64,000 nucleotides of DNA, taken from Flavobacterium panacagri. Lineage in GTDB: Bacteria; Bacteroidota; Bacteroidia; Flavobacteriales; Flavobacteriaceae. Where the stretch lies: NCBI RefSeq assembly GCF_030378165.1, contig NZ_CP119766.1, forward strand, positions 1,984,001-2,048,000, written 5' to 3'. Under the pieces are notes generated by a model. The model ran no database searches, was not told the DNA's origin, and saw only the letters and a list, made by a program, of their open reading frames with translations. The position numbers and the translations under genes were made by a program. How positions within the stretch are numbered: position 1 is the first letter of the stretch; each line of letters starts with the position of its first letter. Positions 1-9,154 of this stretch are shown one piece after another.

Positions 1-519
1 AAGTCCTAAAACAAAACGTGGCGTTATGTTCGATTTTATACCTAATATAAAAGGTATAGCAAGAGAGCTTGAATTTTCAGAATAAATTACGTTTGGGCTT
101 GTAGTATATCTATATAAGTTGTCGAAGATAAAGAAATTTAAACCTGAATATACATACGGGGTAATTTTTGTGTGATAATCGTGCAGATTGAAATCAAAAA
201 AATTGAATTCTAATCCTGCAGAAAGTTCTTTAATGTTATTGTCAAAACGATAACCTCTTTGATTTCTTCCTGTTTCATCCGATTTGAAATCATTTCCAGT
301 AACTTCTGATTGTGTATAGGAGAAACGCCAAGAATGTCTTGGACTTCTGTTCCATTTGTAGAGAATGCCAAAAGCTAGTTTTTCTGGGGCGATATAAGTC
401 GTTTTACCAACATCACCTACAAAGTTGCTTCCGCCAAGAAAAACACCAATCTCATTGATCTGAGCGTTTAGTGTAATAAAGGGGAAAAAACATAACAATA
501 AATTAAAAATTTTCTTCAT
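1..519 (-). CDS. DUF6089-like outer-membrane protein, partial (3' end outside window)
   Basis: The minus strand is open from an ATG at 519 to the window edge, giving 173 codons with no stop. The protein begins MKKIFNLLLCFFPFITLNAQ, a clear signal peptide with a typical Bacteroidota LNAQ cleavage region. It continues with alternating aromatic and polar stretches typical of an outer-membrane beta-barrel. The order after pdxJ, CBS protein and nadK matches what I recall for flavobacterial genomes, where this slot holds a DUF6089 protein upstream of uppS and bamA. The family call rests on memory and context. The molecular function is unknown. A good promoter lies just upstream (538-567). Confidence 0.7.
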   Translation of the reverse strand, partial: MKKIFNLLLCFFPFITLNAQINEIGVFLGGSNFVGDVGKTTYIAPEKLAFGILYKWNRSPRHSWRFSYTQSEVTGNDFKSDETGRNQRGYRFDNNIKELSAGLEFNFFDFNLHDYHTKITPYVYSGLNFFIFDNLYRYTTSPNVIYSENSSSLAIPFILGIKSNITPRFVLGL

Positions 520-537
520 TTAATTCAAAATTGCGTG

Positions 538-567
538 CAAATATAATAATTATCAATACGAATCAAA
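538..567 (-). promoter_or_regulatory. Bacteroidota-type promoter for the DUF6089-like gene
   Basis: On the minus strand TTTG (567-564) is followed by 18 bp and TATATTTG (545-538). This matches the TTTG / TAnnTTTG consensus for the primary sigma factor of Bacteroidota. Initiation would fall a few bases before the ATG at 519. This suggests the gene can be transcribed separately from nadK. Confidence 0.6.
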
Positions 568-692
568 GTTCCTTTGGTTAAATGTGCTTTTTTTTCAATT
601 TACGTTATGATTTTGAGCCATTTAATGATGATTCGCTATATGCAGAACGAGAAAATGTGGCATTATCGTATAGTAGGGGCTTAGAAAAGGAT

Positions 693-1577
693 TTAATTTC
701 TTTTGTCTTCTCCCCAGAGCAATTTGTTTCTTAAGGTTTTCAAGAAAGTTTCACCTGGGATTTCGACCATTTTAATTTTATAATCTGTTTTTTTTATTTT
801 TAGAATTGATTCATTTTTAACTGAAGAGATTCTGGAGTCTAATGAAACTAAATATTGGTCTTCTCTTCCTGTAACTCGTAAGGTAATCTCAGTATCATCA
901 GGAATTACAAGTGGTCTGGCTGTTAAATTATGTGGGGCAATAGGTGTGATTACTAAGCTTTTTACATCTGGAGTTAATATTGGTCCGCCACAGCTTAAGG
1001 AATATCCTGTAGAGCCGGTTGGAGTAGAGATGATTAGTCCGTCTGCCCAGTATGAGTTTAAATATTCATTGTTTAAATAAGTCTCCACTGTAATCATCGA
1101 AGTAGTGTCTTTTCTACTTACGGTAACTTCATTCATTGCAAAATTAAGTTCTTCAAAAGCTTCATTTTGGGGTTCAGAAGTTAATCCTAATAAGGTACGT
1201 TCAGAAGTGGTGTAATTTTGATCTATAACATATTGCAATAGGATGTCGATATTCTCTTTTTGCACTTTGGCAAGAAAACCCAGTCTTCCAGCATTAATAC
1301 CTAATAAAGGAACGCCAGAATTACGAACAAAAGCTGCTGCTCTCAAAATAGTACCGTCGCCACCAATGCTAATCAGCATTTCAAAACTATTATCTAAAGC
1401 AGTACTTGGAGAAAAGGTTTTATATTCTTTTTTAACAAGCTGTTTTTCGTAAAGCATTTTTAGGAAATTTTCCTCAATCACCATTTCAACATTGTTGGAA
1501 TTGAAGAACATAAAAATGTCTTTTATAATGGGTTCTGTGCTATTTTGATAATATTGTCCGTAAATGGCTATTTTCAT
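693..1577 (-). CDS. nadK: NAD kinase
   Basis: This 294-residue protein phosphorylates NAD to NADP in the cytoplasm. The catalytic GGDGT motif is at residues 72-76, followed by GINAGRLGFLA and the conserved region TPTGSTGYSLSCGGP. Length and motif order are normal for the bacterial family. It lies 71 bp downstream of the CBS/ACT gene on the same strand and is probably co-transcribed with it. The gap contains a 14-bp inverted repeat (1598-1611 / 1622-1635) of a type seen elsewhere in the window. The DUF6089-like gene follows after 173 bp. I see no clear terminator between them. Confidence 0.96.
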   Translation of the reverse strand: MKIAIYGQYYQNSTEPIIKDIFMFFNSNNVEMVIEENFLKMLYEKQLVKKEYKTFSPSTALDNSFEMLISIGGDGTILRAAAFVRNSGVPLLGINAGRLGFLAKVQKENIDILLQYVIDQNYTTSERTLLGLTSEPQNEAFEELNFAMNEVTVSRKDTTSMITVETYLNNEYLNSYWADGLIISTPTGSTGYSLSCGGPILTPDVKSLVITPIAPHNLTARPLVIPDDTEITLRVTGREDQYLVSLDSRISSVKNESILKIKKTDYKIKMVEIPGETFLKTLRNKLLWGEDKRN

Positions 1578-1597
1578 TCGCTAATTAGATAATTGGG

Positions 1598-1635
1598 CAA
1601 TGAGGAAATTATGTGATGAACTAATTTTCTCATTG
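1598..1635. repeat. Inverted repeat between the CBS gene and nadK
   Basis: Arms CAATGAGGAAATTA (1598-1611) and TAATTTTCTCATTG (1622-1635) pair over 14 bp with one G-T wobble around a 10-nt loop. Similar words (ATTATCTAATTTTCTAATT and nearby TCTCATTATTC) occur at 32130-32168 after the folK-dNK gene, so this may be a small intergenic repeat family. There is no T-run, so a terminator role is uncertain. Confidence 0.5.
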
Positions 1636-1648
1636 GCACATTCATAAT

Positions 1649-2308
1649 TTATATATTAAGATATTTGTCTAAATAATCTGAGCGTTCTTTTAAACTATTA
1701 ATATAGGTGTCTTCCTGATGTTCTGAAATAATTTCGTAACCATATCTTCTATAGGTTTGAATAATTTCATTGATTGCGCCTAGACCAATTTTTACTGTAA
1801 TTTGAACATTCTCAAGATCGGCTTCAGAAACAAAGCAGCCTAAAACTTTGCCATTATTGCTTTCTACAATCTGTGTTACCTCGCTCATAGAATAATCTAA
1901 AAGGCCTTTTTGAACGATAATAATAGCCCCAGGTTCTTTTAAAAATGGCGTTTCCTGAAAAAATTTCATGATATCTTCCATTTCATAATAGCCAATATAG
2001 GTGTTGTTTTCGTCAAGAATCGGAAGTATATTGGTGTGGTTTTTTGCAAAAACTTCTAAAACGTCAAGCCAGATCATCGATTTTCTGGCAAAAAAACGTT
2101 CTAAAGTATATTTGTAGTCAATCGCTTTTTTATCGGTGTCAAATGTTTCTACATCTTCAGAAGAAATACTTCCGATAAAAATCCCATCTTCTAAAATTGG
2201 GAAATGAGAAAAATTTACATCGATAAAAAAGTCCTGAATCGAGGCTATCGTTTCCTGACTATCAATCGCTCTGAAATCGTTGGTGATATAGTTTGTAATT
2301 TCTGTCAT
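1649..2308 (-). CDS. CBS-domain protein with C-terminal ACT-like region
   Basis: 219 residues. Two CBS repeats cover roughly residues 6-115 (for example FSHFPILEDGIFIGSISSED and TNILPILDENNTYIGYYEME). The C-terminal part (about 125-195, GAIIIVQKGLLDYSMSEVTQ onward) looks like an ACT-type regulatory fold. CBS pairs usually bind adenosyl ligands and ACT domains bind small metabolites, so a ligand-sensing cytoplasmic protein is likely. No enzymatic domain is visible. It sits between nadK and divergent pdxJ, an arrangement I recognise as common in flavobacteria. The target it regulates is unknown. Confidence 0.85.
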   Translation of the reverse strand: MTEITNYITNDFRAIDSQETIASIQDFFIDVNFSHFPILEDGIFIGSISSEDVETFDTDKKAIDYKYTLERFFARKSMIWLDVLEVFAKNHTNILPILDENNTYIGYYEMEDIMKFFQETPFLKEPGAIIIVQKGLLDYSMSEVTQIVESNNGKVLGCFVSEADLENVQITVKIGLGAINEIIQTYRRYGYEIISEHQEDTYINSLKERSDYLDKYLNI

Positions 2309-2423
2309 AAATCATTGAAGATATTTGATGCAAAATAATCAAAAAATACCGAAAACTGCTGCGTTTTACTTTGTATTTTTGTCGTAACAAATATAGTGTT
2401 ACTAGAATTAATTATCTATTTAT

Positions 2424-3137
2424 ATGACAAAGTTAAGTGTAAATATCAATAAAATTGCAACGCTTCGAAATGCAAGAGGCGGAAATGTACCTGATTTATT
2501 AAAAGTTGCTGTAGATATTCAGCGTTTTGGAGGACAGGGAATTACAATTCATCCGCGTCCAGATGAGCGTCATATCCGCTATCAGGATGCACGAGATTTG
2601 AAAGCAATTATTACAACAGAATATAATATTGAAGGGAATCCGCAACATAATTTTATCGATTTGGTTTTAGAATGTAAGCCGGATCAGGTGACATTGGTTC
2701 CAGATGCAATTGGTGCAATTACTTCTTCAGCTGGTTGGGATACCATTAAAAATCAGGAATATTTGGCAGAAGTAATTCAGGAGTTCCAAAGAAACGGAAT
2801 CAGAACTTCCATTTTTGTTGATCCAGTTTTAGAAATGATCGAAGGTGCAAAAAAAACAGGAACAGACAGAATTGAATTGTACACAGAAGCTTTTGCACAC
2901 CAATATGATTTAGGAAACAAAAACGGAATCGATCCTTATGTAAAAGCGGCCGTATTAGCAAATGAATTAGGTTTAGGAATCAATGCAGGACATGATTTGA
3001 GTCTAGAAAACATTCAATTTTTCAAACAAAATATTCCTGGATTATTGGAAGTTTCAATTGGACACGCCTTGATTTCAGAAGCACTTTATCTTGGATTGGA
3101 TAATGTGGTAAATATGTATTTGAATAAATTGAAATAA
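2424..3137 (+). CDS. pdxJ: Pyridoxine 5'-phosphate synthase
   Basis: 237 residues. PdxJ condenses 3-amino-2-oxopropyl phosphate with 1-deoxyxylulose 5-phosphate to form pyridoxine 5'-phosphate, the last ring-forming step of DXP-dependent vitamin B6 synthesis. The family signature [15 protein letters not shown] is at the N-terminus, with [10 protein letters not shown] next and the conserved GINAGHDLS and EVSIGHALI near the C-terminus. Full length for the family. It is divergent from the CBS gene. A candidate -7 box, TATTTTTG, lies at 2374-2381 without a good -33 partner. A perfect hairpin follows the stop codon (3151-3185). Confidence 0.97.
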   Translation: MTKLSVNINKIATLRNARGGNVPDLLKVAVDIQRFGGQGITIHPRPDERHIRYQDARDLKAIITTEYNIEGNPQHNFIDLVLECKPDQVTLVPDAIGAITSSAGWDTIKNQEYLAEVIQEFQRNGIRTSIFVDPVLEMIEGAKKTGTDRIELYTEAFAHQYDLGNKNGIDPYVKAAVLANELGLGINAGHDLSLENIQFFKQNIPGLLEVSIGHALISEALYLGLDNVVNMYLNKLK

Positions 3138-3150
3138 GAATAAAATTAAA

Positions 3151-3185
3151 ACAATTATAACCTGATGTAATTGGGTTATAATTGT
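3151..3185 (+). terminator. Hairpin terminator after pdxJ
   Basis: Perfect 12-bp inverted repeat ACAATTATAACC (3151-3162) / GGTTATAATTGT (3174-3185), loop 11 nt, followed by a T-rich stretch. It is AT-rich but correctly placed, 13 bp after the pdxJ stop. Confidence 0.6.
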
Positions 3186-3216
3186 TTATTTTCGCACTTT
3201 TCTTATTAAAATTTAA

Positions 3217-5487
3217 GTGTCGAAATCTGCTATTCTCTTTTTTTTATTCTGTTTTTCTAACATTTTTGCCCAGCCAGATGTAAGGATAACAGGAACGATA
3301 ATATCTTCTGATAACCAAAAGCTCGCTGGAGTAAATGTCTCTTTAGAGATTAATAAAAAACAGTTTTATGCAGTTGCTGATAGCTTAGGACGCTTCTCAG
3401 AGATTATTTCTTCGGGAAATTTGATAATCAGAGTTAATCATTTAGATTTTTTACCAAAAACAATTTACTGTAATGTCATAAAAGACACCGTAATTTCGAT
3501 TCTTTTAGAAAAGAATGTCGCGCAATTAAAGGAAGTAATTGTTCCAAATGATAAAAAAAGTGGCATCAAAACTTTATCAGCAGGAAAGCTTTCTCTTAAT
3601 TTGAAAGAATTAAATGCTGTGCCAACAGTTTTAGGAACTACAGATGTCATCAAATTACTGCAGCTGATGCCGGGAGTTCAAAATTCAGGAGATGCAAATG
3701 GGTATTTGTATGTTCGCGGAGGCGATCCTGGACATAATGCAATTCTGTATGATGAAGCACCTATTTATGGGATGTCTCACCTGTTGGGAATTTTTCCTTT
3801 TTACAATACAGATCATATTAAAGATGTAGAATTTGATAAATCGAGTTCCAATCCAAAATATGGAGGACGTTTAAGTGCTACTACACTTTTAAATACGAAT
3901 AAAAAAATACCATCCGAGTTTTCACTTCAGGGGAATGCGGGTATTTTGGCTTCACAGTTAACTTTGTCGGTTCCGCTTACAGATAAAACGGGATTATATG
4001 TTTCTGGAAGAAAAACATATATTGATGAAGTTATGGGGCCGTTATTAAAATCAGGTTCGAACAACGACGTCCAAAATATGAAATATGGTTTTTCTGATGC
4101 CAATTTTACTTTTTTATCTCAGATTTCTAAGAAAAATTTATTTTCATTAAATGCCTTTGTAAGTGGAGACGAACTCAAAATAAAGGATGGGAATCTAGCA
4201 TTGAAAACCAATTTAAAGTGGAGCAATTTTACTGTTTCTCCATCTTTAAATACTATCTTTTCTCCTAAAGTAAGTATGTCGAATTCTTTTTACTTTAGTC
4301 AATATTCAAATGAATTGAATATGGAGCAGGCAACAATTGAATTTGGAGTTTCTTCGTATGTGAAAGATTTTGGTTTTACAAATGCTGTCAAATTTTCGAT
4401 TAAAAACATTCCCTTTGAGTCTGGAGTACAATACGTTTATCATGATTTACAGCCTCAAAAAGTCAATGTAGAAAATCTGACTACAGTCGATAATTATTCG
4501 CAAAGAACAATTTCTGCAAATGAAGCCGCAGTTTTTGTGAGTGCCAATCCTAAATTATTTGAAAAAGTTACAGCTGATTTAGGGCTCAGAATGAATTATT
4601 ATACTTCGGGATCGGATTCTTATTTGCATTTTCAGCCTCGCATGGTTTTGAATTATGCTGCAAATGAAAACTACTCATTTTATGCTTCTTACAATAGACA
4701 GTATCAGTATTTAAGTTTAATCACGACTTCAAGCGTTGGTATTCCGACTGATTTTTGGATTGCTAGTTCTGATGGAATAAAACCGCAATCTTCTAATGAA
4801 TTTTCTATAGGTTCAAACCAAAACATTACTAGGAATTTTTCGTCTTCTTTTGGAGGTTTTTATCGTTCGATGAAAAATCTGCTCGAATATCCGTATGGAA
4901 TAACCCAATTCAATGAAATCACAACACTTAAAAATGATTTATATGGTGGAAAAGGAAAAGCTTACGGATTTGAAGTGATGCTGAAAAAAAGCAGCGGAAA
5001 ATTTAGCGGTTGGCTGAGTTATACTTTAAGCTGGTCTGATCGCAATTTTGATGAACTCAACAACGGGAAAACTTATTTCGCAAAATATGATAGAAGACAT
5101 AATCTTTCTGTAGTTGGAATGTACGATTTAAATGCAAAATGGAATTTTGGTATAACTCAAATATTTGGTTCTGGAAATCGATTCACAATGCCGACTTCTT
5201 GGTATTTCATCAATAATAATCCAGTAAAAGAATATTCAGGATATAATAATGCACAGATGCCAAATTATATTAGAACAGATCTTTCTGCAAATTACTATTT
5301 CGTGAAAACTTCGAAGAAAGAAAGTGCATTAAATTTTTCGATCTACAATACATTTAACATTTCAAATCCTATTTATGTGGTTTTAGATGTAGAAGTAAGC
5401 GAAAACAAGGACAAAGTTGTCGTAAAACAAGAAGAGAAAGTATTGTACAGAATTCTTCCTTCTGTAAGTTGGCGATTTAAATTTTAA
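3217..5487 (+). CDS. TonB-dependent receptor with carboxypeptidase-like N-domain
   Basis: 756 residues. A signal peptide (ending SNIFAQ) is followed by a carboxypeptidase-regulatory-like beta-sandwich (about residues 20-95), a plug domain (about 110-220, with VIKLLQLMPGVQNSG and YVRGGDPGHNAILYDEAPIY), and a large beta-barrel ending in RILPSVSWRFKF, an aromatic terminus typical of barrels. It should import a ligand across the outer membrane using TonB energy. The ligand is unknown. The start is GTG at 3217, placed directly after an in-frame TAA (3214-3216), so no earlier start is possible. A near-consensus -7 box (TATTTTCG, 3188-3195) would give a very short leader. It is followed after 5 bp by a DUF4249 lipoprotein, its usual partner. 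Confidence 0.9.
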   Translation: MSKSAILFFLFCFSNIFAQPDVRITGTIISSDNQKLAGVNVSLEINKKQFYAVADSLGRFSEIISSGNLIIRVNHLDFLPKTIYCNVIKDTVISILLEKNVAQLKEVIVPNDKKSGIKTLSAGKLSLNLKELNAVPTVLGTTDVIKLLQLMPGVQNSGDANGYLYVRGGDPGHNAILYDEAPIYGMSHLLGIFPFYNTDHIKDVEFDKSSSNPKYGGRLSATTLLNTNKKIPSEFSLQGNAGILASQLTLSVPLTDKTGLYVSGRKTYIDEVMGPLLKSGSNNDVQNMKYGFSDANFTFLSQISKKNLFSLNAFVSGDELKIKDGNLALKTNLKWSNFTVSPSLNTIFSPKVSMSNSFYFSQYSNELNMEQATIEFGVSSYVKDFGFTNAVKFSIKNIPFESGVQYVYHDLQPQKVNVENLTTVDNYSQRTISANEAAVFVSANPKLFEKVTADLGLRMNYYTSGSDSYLHFQPRMVLNYAANENYSFYASYNRQYQYLSLITTSSVGIPTDFWIASSDGIKPQSSNEFSIGSNQNITRNFSSSFGGFYRSMKNLLEYPYGITQFNEITTLKNDLYGGKGKAYGFEVMLKKSSGKFSGWLSYTLSWSDRNFDELNNGKTYFAKYDRRHNLSVVGMYDLNAKWNFGITQIFGSGNRFTMPTSWYFINNNPVKEYSGYNNAQMPNYIRTDLSANYYFVKTSKKESALNFSIYNTFNISNPIYVVLDVEVSENKDKVVVKQEEKVLYRILPSVSWRFKF

Positions 5488-5492
5488 GAAAA

Positions 5493-6347
5493 ATGAAAAA
5501 GTATCTATTGTTTCTTTTCGGTTTAACTATAATGAGCTGTTCTAATGATAATTTTAGTGAGCAAAAAAAACTTGAGTCTAAAATAGTGGTCGAAGGCTGG
5601 ATTGAAGAAGGTGATTTTGCGAATGTTTTATTGTCGAGCAGTATTCCGGTAACAGATGTTATTGATTCTACTAATGTTTTAAATCATGTAATTAGATCTG
5701 CGAAAATTACAGTTTCAGATGGTGTAAATTCAGAAGTTCTAAGAGTAAAAAATGATAAAAATAGAATTCCGCCTTTTGTGTATTTTGGATCAACACTAAA
5801 GGGAGAAGCAGGAAAGGAATATTCTATTAAAATTGAATATCTCGATCGCGTTATCGAAGCAGTAACTTTGATTCCGAAATCGGTGCCTTTAAAAAGTGCC
5901 GAATATATAAAGAAGAATGCAACCGATACAACGGGTTATATTTTTGTGAAATTCGACGATCCTGTAAATGAAAAAAACTATTATCAAATAGCTACAAAGA
6001 TTGATGGAGAAGAACCGATTTTTGTTCCTTCATTTTATGGGAATTTAGACGATAAAAATTTCGAGAGTCCTTCCGTTTCTGTGCAGATAAATAGAGGTGT
6101 TTTATTGTTTCCCAAAACAAAATTCACGCCTTATTTCGCAGATGGAGATTTGATTCATGTAAAATTGAGAACCCAAACTAAAGAAGCACTAGATTTCTGG
6201 AACAGCTGGCAGAATGAAATTGTAAACAGCAAAAATCCGATTTATCCATCCAACACCAGTTTAAAATCAAATATAAAAGGAGGAATTGGTATTTGGGCAG
6301 GATATGGTCAGAGTACTATAATTGTGAGAACGCCGCCAAAAAAATAA
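5493..6347 (+). CDS. DUF4249 lipoprotein, partner of the TonB-dependent receptor
   Basis: 284 residues. The start MKKYLLFLFGLTIMSCSNDN is an SPII signal with the lipobox cysteine at 16. The rest is a beta-rich extracytoplasmic domain (KIVVEGWIEEGDFANVLLSS, then YSIKIEYLDRVIEAVTLIPK), the pattern of DUF4249. These lipoproteins are encoded right after TonB-dependent receptors of the preceding type. By analogy with SusD-like pairs they may cap the barrel or bind its ligand. That role is inference. It lies 5 bp downstream of the receptor and so is almost certainly co-transcribed. The stop codon overlaps a strong bidirectional hairpin. Confidence 0.85.
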   Translation: MKKYLLFLFGLTIMSCSNDNFSEQKKLESKIVVEGWIEEGDFANVLLSSSIPVTDVIDSTNVLNHVIRSAKITVSDGVNSEVLRVKNDKNRIPPFVYFGSTLKGEAGKEYSIKIEYLDRVIEAVTLIPKSVPLKSAEYIKKNATDTTGYIFVKFDDPVNEKNYYQIATKIDGEEPIFVPSFYGNLDDKNFESPSVSVQINRGVLLFPKTKFTPYFADGDLIHVKLRTQTKEALDFWNSWQNEIVNSKNPIYPSNTSLKSNIKGGIGIWAGYGQSTIIVRTPPKK

Positions 6348-6377
6348 AGCCGATTTGAAATATTTCAAATCGGCTTT
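6346..6377. terminator. Perfect 32-bp palindrome, bidirectional terminator
   Basis: Arms AAAGCCGATTTGAAAT and ATTTCAAATCGGCTTT abut with no spacer. The A- and T-tracts on each side make it work in both directions. It begins inside the DUF4249 stop codon and serves the convergent lipoprotein gene at 6403. Confidence 0.85.
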
Positions 6378-6402
6378 AGATTCTCAAAAAAAATAATAAC
6401 GA

Positions 6403-7734
6403 TTATTTTTCAAAAGCTTTAATGAAATCTTCAAATTTAGCTTCAAATTTCTCAAATCCTTCAGAGAAATAAGCTCCCATTTCAGCTTCTGTATTGTCAT
6501 TGAATTTTAGGTAATAAACTTCATAATAGTAATTTGCTATTATTTCTGGAGCAGAATTGTCGTATGTCCAATATCCACCGTTATTATTATTGCTGTCAAT
6601 AACCCATTTATAATTAAGACTGTAGCTATACTCTTTTTCAGAACGTAAAACGATGTCTGCAATTTTAGTTCCGTCTTTTTTAGAAACTAAAATCAATTTA
6701 GAGTTTTTGTTGAAATTTGCAGCTTTTCCTTCTGACACTTTTAGATTATAAATATTACTGTTTGTATAATAATCTTTATTGTGTTCTACTTTTAGTAATG
6801 ATTTTTCTAAAGCAATGTCATCAGCTGCAGCTGTAGCTAAATCCATGTCAGCAATAATAACAAAGTTGTCCATTAATTTAAATAAACCATTTGCTTTTCC
6901 TCTGTATTGAACAAGTTTGGCGTCTTCAATTAATTTGTCAATTTCAGTATTACTTCCAGCGTTAAAATCAATAAGAGTTTTTCCATTGTAAGTAAGGACT
7001 GCTTTTGCATTGTTTGTAGCAGCTTTTAAACTGCTCATTTCCCAAGTATAACCATCGTTTAAGGTCATTTTGTATGCAAACTCAGTTGGAATTTCTTTTC
7101 CATTAGCATATTTTGCAGTTTGAGTAAATGTAGCAGATTCTTTATTATCAATTGTTAAAACTGCATCAGATGAAGTTGGAAGGAAGATAGAGTCATAAAT
7201 ACGAACATCTCCATTAGCGCTGTTAGCCCATCCGTCAAATTTTTTCACTTTGATATCAGAAGAAACTCCTTTTGAAGATAAAACTGCGTTGTTTGCTGTT
7301 TGAGATTTTTTAGCAGGGAAAACAAACTTTAATTCTGTTGTAGAGGCAGTTTTAGCCCAAGTTTGACTTGTGTTGTTCCATGTGTAAACTCCATAAACAC
7401 CAGAAATGTTTAAAATGTCTTCTACTTCATTATTGTTTTTTCCAGCGAAAATATCAATTTGATCAACGTTTAGTAATCTTGATAAATTTTCTAAAGCTTC
7501 AATTGCGCTTGAACTTTTTGTCTTGTCTAATTGAGTTAACATCTCATTAGCTTCAGCTTCCAATTTTGTTTTTTGCTGTGCAGGAGTAAGACTTGAGTAA
7601 GGTTTTTTTAGTAATTCGGCAATTTGTTCTTCAACAGTTTGTTCTGTTTCTGGTTTGTCGTTGCTTTCGTCACTAGAACATGAAGTCATAAGTTGTGAAG
7701 CAACCAGTGATAACAAAATGAATTTTTTAATCAT
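6403..7734 (-). CDS. Unknown 443-residue lipoprotein
   Basis: MIKKFILLSLVASQLMTSCSSDESND is an SPII signal with lipobox cysteine at 19 and an acidic Ser/Asp linker, so it should be anchored in a membrane outside the cytoplasm. A helical stretch (about 30-100) rich in Glu and Lys is followed by a beta-rich region and a C-terminal FEKFEAKFEDFIKAFEK that looks amphipathic. I do not recognise the family. It is monocistronic, convergent with the DUF4249 gene and divergent from the esterase. A near-consensus -7 box (TACCTTCG on the minus strand, 7788-7781) lies 46 bp upstream of the ATG. Confidence 0.8.
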   Translation of the reverse strand: MIKKFILLSLVASQLMTSCSSDESNDKPETEQTVEEQIAELLKKPYSSLTPAQQKTKLEAEANEMLTQLDKTKSSSAIEALENLSRLLNVDQIDIFAGKNNNEVEDILNISGVYGVYTWNNTSQTWAKTASTTELKFVFPAKKSQTANNAVLSSKGVSSDIKVKKFDGWANSANGDVRIYDSIFLPTSSDAVLTIDNKESATFTQTAKYANGKEIPTEFAYKMTLNDGYTWEMSSLKAATNNAKAVLTYNGKTLIDFNAGSNTEIDKLIEDAKLVQYRGKANGLFKLMDNFVIIADMDLATAAADDIALEKSLLKVEHNKDYYTNSNIYNLKVSEGKAANFNKNSKLILVSKKDGTKIADIVLRSEKEYSYSLNYKWVIDSNNNNGGYWTYDNSAPEIIANYYYEVYYLKFNDNTEAEMGAYFSEGFEKFEAKFEDFIKAFEK

Positions 7735-7908
7735 GATTTTTTGTTGATTTAAATGAATTAGTCGGTTAAATTTTATGGTGCGAAGGTAATTTCTTTAATT
7801 CTAAAAGCATTACGGGAAACCGTACTGTTGTAGACTTTTTTTTATTAATTTTTTCAAAACAATATGTATGGAGAATATATTCTGTTACAGATTAATAGAT
7901 AAGTTTTT

Positions 7909-7916
7909 TACATTTG
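7909..7916 (+). promoter_or_regulatory. -7 promoter box for the esterase gene
   Basis: TACATTTG matches TAnnTTTG exactly and lies 25 bp before the ATG at 7942. No good TTTG partner is seen at the normal distance. Confidence 0.45.
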
Positions 7917-7941
7917 TAGTAGAATTTAAAAGGAAAATTTA

Positions 7942-8706
7942 ATGTTATATTCAAAAATAGAAGGCGAAGGAAAACCTTTTGTCATCATGCACGGATTTCT
8001 TGGAATGTCGGATAACTGGAAAACTTTAGCGGGCCAATATGTGGAGGCTGGATTTCAGGTTCATATTTTAGATTTAAGAAATCACGGGCGCAGTTTTCAT
8101 TCAGACGAATGGAGTTACGAAGCCATGGTTCAGGATGTCTACGAATACTGTCAGGCAAATCATTTGACCAGAATTGATATTCTCGGTCATTCGATGGGAG
8201 GAAAAGTAGCCATGCTTTTTGCAACAACACACCCAGAGATAGTAGATAAATTAATTGTAGCCGATATTGGGCCAAGATTTTACAAACAGCATCATCAGGA
8301 AATTTTAGCGGGATTAAATGCTGTCGACTTTTCGGTAAAACCAAGCCGAAATGATGTTGAAGAAATACTGTCGCAATATGTTCCGGATTTTGGAACACGT
8401 CAGTTTTTATTGAAAAACCTATATTGGAAAGAACCTGGACAATTGGCTTTCCGATTTTATTTAAATGCCTTCAATAATAATTTGGATGCCATTGGAAAAC
8501 CTCTTCCTGATGATTTGGTTTTTAATAATCCAACCTTATTTATTCGAGGAGGAAATTCGGGCTATATTCAAGATTCAGATTTAGATGGAATTCGTCAACA
8601 TTTCCCCAATTTAAAATTAGAAACCATTCCAAACGCAGGGCATTGGTTGCATGCAGAAAACCCAAAAATGTTCTTTGAACTGACAACCGAGTTTTTAAAA
8701 GAATAA
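7942..8706 (+). CDS. Alpha/beta-hydrolase (YbfF-like esterase)
   Basis: 254 residues. The oxyanion-hole region MHGFLG, nucleophile elbow GHSMGG (Ser84), and the C-terminal catalytic histidine in NAGHWLHAENP are all present. The overall pattern (ILDLRNHGRS after the first strands) matches the YbfF group of short-chain esterases. No signal peptide, so it should be cytoplasmic. The physiological substrate cannot be read from the sequence. It is probably co-transcribed with the small membrane protein that begins 54 bp downstream. Confidence 0.88.
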   Translation: MLYSKIEGEGKPFVIMHGFLGMSDNWKTLAGQYVEAGFQVHILDLRNHGRSFHSDEWSYEAMVQDVYEYCQANHLTRIDILGHSMGGKVAMLFATTHPEIVDKLIVADIGPRFYKQHHQEILAGLNAVDFSVKPSRNDVEEILSQYVPDFGTRQFLLKNLYWKEPGQLAFRFYLNAFNNNLDAIGKPLPDDLVFNNPTLFIRGGNSGYIQDSDLDGIRQHFPNLKLETIPNAGHWLHAENPKMFFELTTEFLKE

Positions 8707-8760
8707 CCGAATTTGATAAAATTTTTAGTACTTTTAAATAAATTTAAAACCTGAATAATT

Positions 8761-9105
8761 ATGAAATTATTACTTAGACTCCTTGTTACTGCTGCCCTTG
8801 TTTTGTTGTTGTCTAACATTTTGACCGGAGTGCATGTGGCGAGTTTCGGTACAGCTGTAATTGTTGCAGTAGTTTTAGGATTGCTGAATGTTTTTATAAA
8901 ACCAATTTTGGTTGTTTTAACACTGCCAGTAACAGTTGTTACACTGGGTTTATTTTTGCTGGTCATCAATGCGGTAATTATTTTGTTGTCTACTAAGATT
9001 GTGGGCGGTTTTGCGGTCGATTCGTTCTGGACAGCATTAATTTTCAGTATTATTTTGTCTCTTCTTCAATCTATTACTTATAAAATACTGGGAGACGATA
9101 AATAA
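8761..9105 (+). CDS. Small membrane protein of the phage-holin-4-like family (PF04020 type)
   Basis: 114 residues, almost entirely hydrophobic with four predicted membrane segments (about 5-22, 27-50, 54-78, 85-108). The pattern LGLLNVFIKPILVVLTLPVTVVTLGLF is diagnostic of the family called 'phage holin family protein'. Such genes are common outside prophages, and no phage genes surround this one, so a lytic role is unlikely. Its real function is unknown. Confidence 0.85.
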   Translation: MKLLLRLLVTAALVLLLSNILTGVHVASFGTAVIVAVVLGLLNVFIKPILVVLTLPVTVVTLGLFLLVINAVIILLSTKIVGGFAVDSFWTALIFSIILSLLQSITYKILGDDK

Positions 9106-9154
9106 TAACAAATACAGCAGATTAAAACTGCTTCAAATACAATAGATTAAAAAC

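Noticed and set aside
8761..9105. Holin-like protein suggesting a prophage
   Set aside because: The family is widespread outside phages, and no other phage gene, integrase or attachment site is near.
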